Assembly (NCBI GenBank): GCA_964036665.1
Contig: OZ038530.1
Coordinates: 21,908,001 to 21,972,000, forward strand
DNA: 64,000 bases
DNA from: Gordius sp. MW1
Taxonomy: Eukaryota > Nematomorpha > Gordioida > Gordea > Gordiidae
Direction of reading: 5' to 3'
Position numbers and translations under genes: made by a program. Each line of letters begins with the position of its first letter. The first letter of the stretch is position 1. The notes beneath the pieces are model-generated. The model searched no databases and had not been told where the DNA came from. It worked only from the letters and a program-made list of their open reading frames with translations. Shown one piece after another: positions 35,669 through 45,300 of the stretch.

Positions 35669-36172
35669 TTAAGCATGCCTAATTTCAAATTTATTTTCCT
35701 TTAAGTCCTTAACTTTGTAGATTTTAATACCTAACTGTTCAATAATTACACCTAACACCCATTTAGGTTTACCCAAATAGTTTCGATACCAAACTCTTTG
35801 GTTTGCCTTAAACTTTGGCACACTAATACTGGGCGATGTTTGGTGTTCAGTGAACTTTAAAAAGTCGGGTGGGTACCTTAATTTACGATTCAAAAACTCA
35901 TAGCTAACCGGAGCACGATTAGGATACCGTGGTGACATATTGTGATAAAGTTTAGATAACCACGTTCCGTCCTTCGTTACTTTAGCTATGTTCAACCATT
36001 TTTTAACAATACCTACATACCTTTCTACCTGCCCATTAGAGCTTGGATGGTACGGTGGAGTTAAAATATGGTTAATTTTATATTTTAAACAAAATTGTTT
36101 AAATTCGTTGCTAACAAAAGCTTTACCATTATCCGTAACAATTATTTCTGGAAACCCGTAATTCCCTATCAA
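35669..36172 (-). CDS. Gypsy 2 integrase, C-terminal part
   Basis: Contains FPEIIVTDNGKAFVSNEF and HPSSNGQVERYVGIVKKWLN, the second and third catalytic blocks (D and E) of the integrase core, then a C-terminal region with NQRVWYRNYLGKPKWVLGVI as in the family's GPY-type module. Separated from the pol frame by a frameshift near 36270 in a run of seven A. Confidence 0.9.
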   Translation of the reverse strand: MIGNYGFPEIIVTDNGKAFVSNEFKQFCLKYKINHILTPPYHPSSNGQVERYVGIVKKWLNIAKVTKDGTWLSKLYHNMSPRYPNRAPVSYEFLNRKLRYPPDFLKFTEHQTSPSISVPKFKANQRVWYRNYLGKPKWVLGVIIEQLGIKIYKVKDLKENKFEIRHA

Positions 36173-36221
36173 TTCCTTTAAAATTGTAATTGTTACACTA
36201 CTTGATATATTTGATATAATT

Positions 36222-38369
36222 TTAAATTCCGTCCAACCGGAAAACGCATCTACTATTAAGATGTACCGTTTTTTTATCTAATTCGAAAAAATCTATGTGT
36301 ATACGCTCCCATGGAAAATTAGGACGAGGCCACCTAGATTTTTTATTTTTACGCGGCATCGGTGCATCAAGCTTACAAAGCTCACACTGCCTTACGAATT
36401 TTTGGATGTCTTTAGTTAATTGCGGCCACCAGACGTATTGTCTGGCCAAGCCTTTCATTTTAACCATCCCACAGTGTCCCTGATGTAATATTTTTAGCAC
36501 TTCCTGACGAAGCTTAATCGGTACCACTAACCTTTCATGCTTTTTAAGAACATTATTTTCTACATATAATTCGTTCATAACATGTTTAAAAGGGGTGGGT
36601 ACATTAATTTTATCGTCTAAACCTGCCAAAATATCTTTTACTTTACATAATTCAGGATCCGCATTACTTTCATTAACAATCTCGTTTAAATCTAAAATAT
36701 TTAAAGCATTGATTACATGTCCTCCTATTATATCACAAGACAAAGGTAAATCATCGGTCTCAATGGTATCTGCGCCCAAACGCGATAGTACATCAGCCAA
36801 ATGATTGTCCTTTCCCTTGCCGTATTTTAGGGTTAATGTAAAATTTCCCAACATTACAAGCCAACGTTGTAACCTAGGAAACATTAATAGTTCGGCGTTC
36901 GCCTTTTTAAATAAAGCAAGAAGCGGCTTATGATCTGTAACTACAGTAAACGATTTGCCAATTAAATATTCGCGACATCGTTGTAAACCGTAAATCATCG
37001 CTAATGCCTCGCGCTCTATAACAGAATATCCCACCTCCGTTTTATTTAATTTAAGCGAAAAATACAAAACTGGATGCTCCATTCCATCCTCAACCTGACA
37101 TAATGCGCCTCCAATACCAATATTAGACGCATCGACCCTTAGTATATGTTGTTTATTAGGATCAAAACATCTTAAAATGGGTTTTTTAAGCAAGATATTT
37201 TTCAAAAAATCAAATTTTTCAATATCACTTTTACTCCATTTAAATATGATGTCTTTTTTTGTCAATTCGTATAATGGTCCAGCATATTCAATGTAATTAT
37301 TTATAAATTTACTGTAATAATTCATTAAACCCATAAATGACGATAGTTCCTTTTTATTTGCAGGTAACTTAACATTTTTAATGGCTTCTATCTTGTCATA
37401 TTTTGGTTGAATATTACCATTATTTAAAATATGTCCTAAATAGACAATTTGTTCAGTCCCAAAAACACATTTTTTAGCTGAAACTTTTAAACCTTTTAGA
37501 CTAATTAAATTCAAGACCTGAACAAGACGCAAATCATGCTCTTCTTTCGTTCGTCCCGTTATTAATATATTGTCCAAATAAAATATTATACAGCCTAAAT
37601 TACTAAAAATCGACGCCATAGCACGCTGAAAAATAGCTGCTGAAATGCTTAAGCCAAAAGGTAGCCTTTTAAATTTAAAAAGTCCGGCATCAGTATTAAT
37701 TGTTAGGAGCCGCGATGACTTTTCATCTACCTGTAATTGCAAGTAAGCGTTGGCAAGGTCAATTTTTGAGAAAAATTTAGCGCCTAATAATTTAACAAAA
37801 ATAATTTCTAATCTTGGCAATGGGTATTTTACCTCAATGATACATTTGTTTACCGTGATTCTATAATCAGCACAAACCCTAACTGTACCGTCAGTCTTCC
37901 TGACCGGTACCAAAGGTGTAGCCCATTCTGAATAGCCAATAGGTTCAATTACGTTATCCTTTACAAATGTTTTAATTACTTCGTCGACCTTATTTTTCAA
38001 AATTAAAGGTACGCGCCTGGCAGCACAAAATTTAGGAATTGCATTTAAATTAACTCGAACCGAAAATATTTCGTCATTTAAGCATCCTAAACCAGGTTCA
38101 AAAATTTTAGAGAATTGGTTTTTTATATTATCAATTTTGGTGTGCCATGTTGTGACCAAATTAGGCTTTGCCCCCAGGTTAGCTAATTTATGGCATGTGG
38201 GTTCCAGAGGTACCCCGCACTGTAAATCGGCATGAAAAATGGGTCGTTCTTGGCAGACGGGACCTCCCGAGTTATCTGATCTATGGGCTATGCGCCCTAA
38301 ATCAGAATGAAAAACGGGTGTGAAATCCCTGCACTGTGAACTACCTGACAACGCCTTCGACATCACCAT
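36222..38369 (-). CDS. Gypsy 2 pol: reverse transcriptase, RNase H and integrase N-terminus
   Basis: 715 codons. RT palm motifs RVCADYRITVNKCI, KIDLANAYLQLQVDE and LPFGLSISAAIFQRAM are followed by the active site FYLDNILI, in which the second Asp of YxDD is Asn. Then FMGLMNYYSKFINNYIE, the RNase H segment (ILRVDASNIGIGGALCQVED and IEREALAMIYGLQRC, TDHKPLLALF), the integrase zinc domain (LHQGHCGMVKMKGLARQYVW, CELC) and the first core Asp (RIHIDFFELD). The frame ends early through a one-base shift. The start overlaps the protease stop by 7 nt in another phase. The Asn substitution should abolish polymerisation. Confidence 0.93.
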   Translation of the reverse strand: MVMSKALSGSSQCRDFTPVFHSDLGRIAHRSDNSGGPVCQERPIFHADLQCGVPLEPTCHKLANLGAKPNLVTTWHTKIDNIKNQFSKIFEPGLGCLNDEIFSVRVNLNAIPKFCAARRVPLILKNKVDEVIKTFVKDNVIEPIGYSEWATPLVPVRKTDGTVRVCADYRITVNKCIIEVKYPLPRLEIIFVKLLGAKFFSKIDLANAYLQLQVDEKSSRLLTINTDAGLFKFKRLPFGLSISAAIFQRAMASIFSNLGCIIFYLDNILITGRTKEEHDLRLVQVLNLISLKGLKVSAKKCVFGTEQIVYLGHILNNGNIQPKYDKIEAIKNVKLPANKKELSSFMGLMNYYSKFINNYIEYAGPLYELTKKDIIFKWSKSDIEKFDFLKNILLKKPILRCFDPNKQHILRVDASNIGIGGALCQVEDGMEHPVLYFSLKLNKTEVGYSVIEREALAMIYGLQRCREYLIGKSFTVVTDHKPLLALFKKANAELLMFPRLQRWLVMLGNFTLTLKYGKGKDNHLADVLSRLGADTIETDDLPLSCDIIGGHVINALNILDLNEIVNESNADPELCKVKDILAGLDDKINVPTPFKHVMNELYVENNVLKKHERLVVPIKLRQEVLKILHQGHCGMVKMKGLARQYVWWPQLTKDIQKFVRQCELCKLDAPMPRKNKKSRWPRPNFPWERIHIDFFELDKKTVHLNSRCVFRLDGI

Positions 38370-38797
38370 GGACTTAACATCAACCTTGAAAATTTCGCGG
38401 GCATTTTTTTATTACATAATTCCCACCATTGAATTTGGGGCCCAATTATCCTAATCCAGGACCAGCCCATTATATTATCGACATTCTCTTTAATAATATA
38501 TAAATCCAATTCAACCACAAATCCTGCCACTTTAACTAAAACATTAATCCTACCCAGGACAGTAATGAAAGTATTATCAACTTGTTTTGCAATTATATTG
38601 GCAGTTTCCAAATCACGGTTGGGCCAAAAAATTTTAAATGTTTTAAAACTAATAATTGATATTGCGGCGCCAGTATCTAATATAAATTTTATCTTAAAAT
38701 TATCGACATCTACTGTCACTAAAGGTGAAGCTGACGAATTTAAAATTTTATTTATATCTACCATGCGCATATCTATATAATTTGAATTATCCTGCAC
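38363..38797 (-). CDS. Gypsy 2 aspartic protease
   Basis: 144 codons with FKIKFILDTGAAISIISFKT, the intact DTGA active-site motif, and a hydrophobic flap region with VELDLYIIKENVDNIMGWSW. Shares one base pair's width with the upstream gag frame and overlaps the pol start. Confidence 0.9.
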   Translation of the reverse strand: MQDNSNYIDMRMVDINKILNSSASPLVTVDVDNFKIKFILDTGAAISIISFKTFKIFWPNRDLETANIIAKQVDNTFITVLGRINVLVKVAGFVVELDLYIIKENVDNIMGWSWIRIIGPQIQWWELCNKKMPAKFSRLMLSPW

Positions 38798-39301
38798 TAG
38801 TCAATCAAACACAGCCTGCCCATTGGCAGCTGTTTGCGCTTGATTGACATGTCCCCTGCATTTATAACAAAATTTCCCGTCCGCAACCTCTTTCGTGTTA
38901 TAATTATTTGAAGTTGTTGGTGCGTTAAAACTGGGGAAGTTTTTGTGGGTAAATCTATGGTCTGTGTAGGGTTTATTGGGGTGCGCATAATTACTAAAAT
39001 TATTTCTCGGGCCGCGTTGTGCAAAATTTTCCGAAATATATCTGAAATTTTCATTATTACGCCTTTTAAAGTATTTATTATCACAATCTTTCTTAAGGTG
39101 TCCCCGTTGCCCACATCCGTAACACCTTATATTAGACTTGAGATTAGACTTAAGTAAAAAAACCTTTTCTACTCTTTTCAATTTATACAAAACAAATAAA
39201 ATTAGTACGGTTAAAATTGATATATATATAAGTAATTTGTCCGCGCACAAATAATTAAAAAAATTAATGCCAATCGACGGTGGCGTGTAAAAACCAAACA
39301 T
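38797..39301 (-). CDS. Gypsy 2 gag remnant (nucleocapsid zinc knuckle)
   Basis: Frame with a canonical CCHC knuckle CYGCGQRGHLKKDC and an Asn/Arg-rich linker, then a second incomplete knuckle CYKCRGHVNQA lacking its last Cys. No capsid-like helical region is recognisable; only about 500 bp of AT-rich, non-coding DNA lies between this frame and the 5' LTR, so most of gag appears to be lost. Confidence 0.75.
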
Positions 39302-39799
39302 TATAAATTACCAAATTCAATCCAAACGATATTAAGATCAATTTAACTAAATAATTTAAATAGAAAAATTTAATCAAACCAAGCAATCTAAATTAATTAA
39401 ATTAAATAATTTAAATAGAAAATCAAATTTAATTAAACAAAGCAATTTAATCAAAATTAATTAAGTAATTTACCAAAAGTTTGCGTTTAATTAAAAAAAA
39501 AAAATTAAAATTAAACAAGAGCAAATTAATTATTACAACGTATACAGTAACCATTTTATTAAACATAGACGTATATAATAGTTATTCAATGTAATTATTG
39601 TTATCAACAATATGATTATCAAACATAAAAACCCTTTATCCATTATTATGCATTATTTAATTTTTTTACAATAGAAATTTTCACTAATTTTATTCCAACA
39701 TTTTAATAAAACAAATACTAATTTTACGTTAATATTTAAATATAAAATATTTTTACTTACAATCCCTTTTTTTTAAGAAGAGGGCGAATCTGACACCAA

Positions 39800-40416
39800 T
39801 GTAATGTCTAGCGACCGAGTAAAAAGGGCTGAGCGAAGGATTTAAAATAACTTTATTTACGCTAATACGTCTAAATATTTACAATTAAAGGCGATTTACA
39901 ATTAAAGTGATCGGCGACGGTAAAATTATAATGTTCCGTAAAAATTACAATAAAAGGGGGAAGATGTAGGGATTGGGGACAATTACAAGGATTTAGGAAG
40001 AGTACAAAGTTTTGGAAAAATTTATAAGGACTGAATTATTGACATGGGATTTCGCTTTTATAGCTGTTGAATCTTCCCAGGGTGGTGGACTTGATTGAAC
40101 GAGCAATGTACGGGAAATCTTCAGACGGGGCTGCAAAAATGAGTTCCATATGTGGCTGGGTTGAAAATTAAAATAAAAAGTAATTAAAAAAAGAAAGCGT
40201 CAAAGAAAATTAGCCACTTCCGCGTCTAGGTTAACCCGCGGTAAAAATGCCTTCCTTTGACCAATTCCTTTTTTTTAATTATAAGGATTGCAGAACCGTT
40301 CTTTAACCCTTTTACATTAATATTAATAAAATAAATCTAAGTAAGATCAAAGTATACCGCGGACATTAAAACGCGATATACCAACATATGGTTACGTGGT
40401 ATACACGTATACCACA
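39800..40416 (-). repeat. Gypsy 2 LTR (5' LTR in element sense)
   Basis: 617 bp, partner of 34521-35133. Flanked by TAAAC at 40417-40421. Confidence 0.85.
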
Positions 40417-40503
40417 TAAACTTATAGGTATATTTAATCCTACCTCTAAATTTATCAGTCTAATAAAGTCCAAAAAAATAGCTCAAGCAAAATAGAAGTA
40501 CAT

Positions 40504-40797
40504 TCATAGACTAATAAAACCAAAGACTGCCGAACAGCTGATAATTTTTTAGCAAATACAGCAAGCTACATTTTGTGGGAGCCAAACAATAGAATTCAGC
40601 AAAATTTATTGTTCTAATTTACTTATTTAATTTATAAATTAAGCTATTAGTCTTATTTATTTTCTTCATTATTATATCGTGGAGAAGTATAAATATACCT
40701 GTGGTTGAGTTTTTCCTACAAAATGGCATTTGGTGTCTGGATGATTTTAATAATTAAAATCAGCTGTTCGGTAGTCTATGGTTTTATCAGTCTATGA
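40504..40797. mobile_element. MITE with about 44-bp inverted ends and 6-bp duplication
   Basis: Ends TCATAGACT..AATAAAACC and GGTTTTAT.AGTCTATGA are inverted. GTACAT occurs at 40498-40503 and 40798-40803. The inner end block CGAACAGCTGATAATTTT recurs alone at 52155-52172, a truncated relative. Confidence 0.65.
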
Positions 40798-40810
40798 GTA
40801 CATTTGAAGT

Positions 40811-41030
40811 ATGTATGTATGTATGTATTTGCCCCGATGACATTCAAAAGCTTAGCTAAATCGGCAAGCTAAGATTGAGTCCCATCTGACACCTATGCGG
40901 TTCGGGCCACGATAACCAGAGGTTACGTGTTCAATTGTTAGTAGGTTAGTGGTTAGTGTGTTAGTATATGTATATATACAAATGGATTAGTATGTTAGTA
41001 GTCAAATATATATATATATATATATATATT
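40811..41030. repeat. Microsatellites (TATG)n and (TA)n
   Basis: TATG units at about 40811-40828 and a pure TA tract at 41006-41029, next to the 3' side of the LINE fragment. Confidence 0.8.
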
Positions 41031-41075
41031 AGAATGAATACGATATTCTCTTGACAGAGTGAACGGGATGTGGCG

Positions 41076-41634
41076 CTAGGGAGGACGAAAATTAGTATTT
41101 ATCTCGTCACGGGAGGGTACGACTTGGGAAAGTGGGACGAAGAGAAGGTTTTCCAATCCGTCCTGTCCTGCATTATAGGGAGGAGTGAATTCCAATCGTG
41201 GTTGAGGGACCTGAGTTGCTGAAAGGTTTGATAAGTCCAGCTTCCTCTGCATTTGAGGGTTCGGAATTGCGGGGGTCTCCAAAAAATAGAACTTAGACAT
41301 ATGTTAATACCACTGCGTCTAGACTGCTGTGCCAGGAAGTTCCATTTCCGAGAAATTATTACGTTTTTAATGGGAGGGATTTTACAAAGGGTCCAGAGGT
41401 TGACGTTGCTGATTACTTCCGGGTAGAAAATATTACATACTATCTTTAGCATTTTATTGAGTTTTGTTTGGGCCGTTCTAAGAGTCGGGCCTTTGAGAGA
41501 CCACGTTTCACAGGTATAGAGTAGAATGGGTAAGATAGTGGTTTTGAACATGCGGAGGCGGTTTGGTAGGGCCAGTTCATGCGACTTCCATATTGAAGGC
41601 ATATCGTAAAGTAAAGTGATATGTTTTGATACAT
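41076..41634 (-). pseudogene. LINE reverse-transcriptase 3' fragment
   Basis: The minus strand encodes LPNRLRMFKTTILPILLYTC and ETWSLKGPTLRTAQTKLNKM, the conserved post-RT segment of many animal LINEs (RLRMFKT..LPVLLYGCETW), followed by a C-terminal tail RWNFLAQ-like. Only the last 170 or so codons are present (5' truncation), and two overlapping frames show a frameshift. It lies just upstream of the SNRK start. Confidence 0.7.
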
Positions 41635-41714
41635 ATGTGTGATAGTAACAGCTGTTTAATTTAAGTCATCGATTTTTATAAAAAAAATTGTGCTAATTAA
41701 AATGAATTTACTGC

Positions 41715-42333
41715 ATGATGATCAAATCAAATAACAGTTTAATTAGATCTAATGCAAATTTAAGCAAAGATGGGAAAATTGGTGGATCTTATGAACTTGA
41801 ACGCACAATCGGCAAGGGAAATTATGCAATTGTGAAGCTTGCAAGCCATGTATTTACAGGAGAAAAGGTAGCTGTCAAGGTTATAGACAAAGCAAAATTA
41901 GATACCATATCTAAAATACAATTGTTTCAAGAAGTAAGATGTATGAAGTTAGTCCAACACCCAAATGTTGTAAAATTATATGAAGTCATTGATACTCAAT
42001 CAAAACTTTATTTAATTCTGGAATTAGGGGAAGGAGGAGATCTATATGATTATATCTTAAAACATGATAAAGGTATTGATGAAAATAAAGCAAAAGAATA
42101 CTTTAGACAAATTTTGAAGGCCATTATATACTGTCATAAATTACATGTTGTGCATCGTGATTTGAAGCCTGAAAATGTGATATTTTTTGATAACTACGAA
42201 ACTGTCAAGTTAACAGATTTTGGTTTCAGTAACAAATTTAAGCCTGGGGAGAAGTTAGTGACATCTTGTGGTTCTTTAGCATACTCGGCCCCTGAAATTC
42301 TATTGGGTGACCACTACGATGCTCAGGCTATAG
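41715..42333 (+). CDS. SNRK: SNRK kinase exon 1a (canonical)
   Basis: 206 codons plus one base. Gly-rich loop GKGNYAIV (33-40), Lys55 of VAVK, Glu72 of helix C, HRD (147-149), DFG (168-170), the T-loop Thr183 in VTSCGS (the LKB1 target position in SNRK) and APE (192-194) are all present. Ends ..DAQAI-G|GTAATA in phase 1, so the split codon with the exon at 49052 gives Asp of DIWSLG. The start is the first of two adjacent ATGs, preceded by an AT-rich leader and the LINE fragment. AT-rich codon use fits its surroundings. Confidence 0.9.
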
Positions 42334-45300
42334 GTAATATACCATTGATATTCATATATAACTTATATGATTATTTTATGTAAATTGGATTACTGAGGCC
42401 TCTTGTAGTTTAGCTTGCTATACCTTTTTAATCCAATACTTCTCAAAAATTTGTTTGTTTTATCCAATTCTTTGTAGTTTTAAATTTATAAAAAATATGC
42501 TTGTTGTAATTTATTTTCAAAAATTAGCAGGAAAGCAATTAAATCAATCTTGATACAAATGTATAAATATTACATCATAATTTTTACGAGTTTTGTCATT
42601 AAATAAAAACAACCACATTTAGTTGTGTATTGTTTAAACAAGATTAACCATTGTGACACATATTATTAATAACAGAAAAATTTTAAACTCTATTTATTTT
42701 AGAACAAAAGCCTACCTCTTATAAATCATTTTCTTCCATTCATATGAAACGATATGAATGTAAAACATATTGTAGGAAAAATGCTTTATAAACTTGATTT
42801 ACAAATGGTGCTTAACATCAAAAAATATACATTAAATTTTTTGATTCCAAGACAAATATTAATAAAAAAAATTAAGTTTAATGTAGACAAATTACTAATT
42901 GTAATTATGCTGTGATAATTCAATGCTTCCTTCATTTTGTGGCTAAAAGCATTTTATGATGTATTTAATAATGATCAAAATACAAATAAAAAATTGTGAT
43001 CTATAAACTTTATATTCTTGAAGGTTACTTTTTTATTGGAAATCAATAGTAGCATAGCATAAATAAAAAAACTCAATTAGTAACATCAAAAATATTATGT
43101 TTTATTCAAAATATCATGAAGTTGTATTAGTAGCTTATTCACAACTTTATTTTTGGAAGCATTTCAACTCATTTGCATTTAAAGCTGACAATTTTATGAA
43201 TTTGTGTTATTGTTATAAAATTATGTTGATGCATATTTATTATACCCATTTGAATTTAAATAAATTACATTTTAGACATCTAAACATTTTTTTATCTGAG
43301 GAATATAATCATATGTGAAATAAAATTTGAATTTAACGTCATACTACTACATATCCAAGCTAGGCATATCGACCTCCTATGTCTTGGATTCAGAAATTCT
43401 TTATTTAACAATGGGCGTAGCCAGGATTGGATTCAGAGGGGATCAATAATGTTGGGGGGGGGGATAATCATTTTTTTAAAAATTTTGGCCATAATTATAT
43501 AAAATTTCTGTGGGGCAGCCACCCCTCTCTGTCACCCCCTGGCTGCGCCTATGTATTTAACAGTATTTCAACATTTTACATCTTTTAATTTAAACCTTAA
43601 CTGTGGGCATGATGACATAATCTAGTAGAGCCATGGTTAATGCCTCATAATAATGGCTAAGTCAAGCATTTATAGAATTAGACTAAAAATATAGCTTGCC
43701 AACTTAAAAACGCTAAACCTTCCATCAAATATAATAAGTTTGTGAAATTCATATAATTTATGGGGCATAAATATTTTTTGAAGTCCTAAAGTATGGCACA
43801 TAATGAAAGTGCAATTGTGGTGTAAACGGCTGGGTTTTTGGTCGACCTTTAGTTTTACCAAGACAGACGGTTGACTCGGGTCTGCTTTTTCAAATTTTGA
43901 CTAAGCTTAGAGGTCGATTAAGAAAAATAGGCCAAAAAAACTTTTGGTCTGTTATGTTTAGTCGACTAAAACTATAGTTCGACCAAACAAAACCCTGCCG
44001 TTTTTACCACACTACCCTCGCCCATAGCTGCTATGATCTAAATTATAATTTATTTACCCGCTTGAAATTTTTTTAACTATGGAGACGGTCTTACCTATTG
44101 CTACAACAATATTCTATGATTTGGATGCCAATAACTTATAAATTTTTTTTTATTGGTTAAAAAGTTCATTTTCACGAAACAAAGTTACTTAAATAAGTGA
44201 AATACAAAAATAAAGACATATTGGTTAAATAAAAAATGATCTACATCATTATCTTCTAAAATGGGCCATGAGTCGGCAAGGGATTTAAAGTTGTATCGTA
44301 CAACAAGAATCCCTAGTTGTTGCCTGAGTAAAAGGACGCAGAAGTTTTAGATTTCGGTGAGCGTTTTCCGATTTCTTTAAAAAAACCCATTGCCTGTTTG
44401 CCAAAGGAACCACAGCACGCAACGACAGGGATAAAAATATTTGTTGCCAAAAGGGCAGAATACTTTGGAGTTTTACGCCCTTCTGCTATAGCAATAGGGT
44501 CGTAATTAAAAAAACTCGGGCCTTCGGCCCTCGTGGGAAGGGGGAGAAGGGAAGGGAAGAGGGGAAGGGAAGGGGGGATTACTCATCTGTACTTCGTATA
44601 AATGTATCATATTTGCTATGCAATTTATGGGCGAGAAAGGTGGGAAGGGGCGAGAAAGGTGGGAAGGGGCGAGAATGCCTATAGGGGGGTATTAAATGCC
44701 TAATGATTAATTAATTATTTATACAAATTTTCCATTATAGGCAAAATGTAATAAGGCAAAATGTAATATAGGCAAGGGTTAGGGTTAGATTCAGTGTTTG
44801 CATCTAGTTGCGTATTACATTAGTTTTTATGGCCTTTAGTGATTATGGGTCTAACAAACATTATATTATAAAATAACACAATGTTAAGAATTTGCAGAAT
44901 TGTTGGGAGAAATTTTTTGTTGAATTTGAACAATTTTTAATTAAAAAAATCAAAAATTTGGCCAATAGTCACTTTTTCTCTATTGGTCAGTACCAACAGA
45001 TACTCTATAAGTCAATGATAGCCAAAAAAACGGGGAAAAAAATTTTGATGCTCACTTTGGCCAATGGTCATTTTTTTCCATTGGTCAGCAGCCAGCACAC
45101 GGTAAAAGTGGATATAAATTCATAAGAGTAAAAAAAACGAAAAAAGGCCAATGGTCATTTTTTTCCATTGGTCAGCAGCCAGGACACGGTAAAAGTGGAT
45201 ATAAATTCATAATAGTCAAAAAAAAAACGAAAAAAAATTTTCGAATCACATTTTGGCCAATGGTCATTTTATTCCATTGGTCAGCAGCCAGCGGACGGCC

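Larger units (their letters stand above)
34521..40416 (-). mobile_element. Ty3/gypsy LTR retrotransposon 2, nearly full length
   Basis: LTRs at 34521-35133 and 39800-40416 (613 and 617 bp) are about 98% identical by eye and end ATACCACA. The perfect 5-bp duplication TAAAC lies at 34516-34520 and 40417-40421. The coding strand is minus, in the order zinc-knuckle gag frame, protease, RT-RNase H-integrase, integrase C-terminal frame and an extra 3' frame. A purine tract (AAAAGGGAAACG, minus) precedes the 35133 LTR, and TTGGTGTCAGATTCGCCCTC (minus) follows the 39800 LTR as candidate primer site. High LTR identity implies recent insertion. An altered RT active site, a frameshift in integrase and a gag reduced to the knuckle region make it non-autonomous. 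Confidence 0.93.

Noticed and set aside
43097..43318. Extra SNRK exon in intron 1
   Set aside because: AT-rich frame with no similarity or suitable splice sites; exon 1a joins directly to 49052 in phase.
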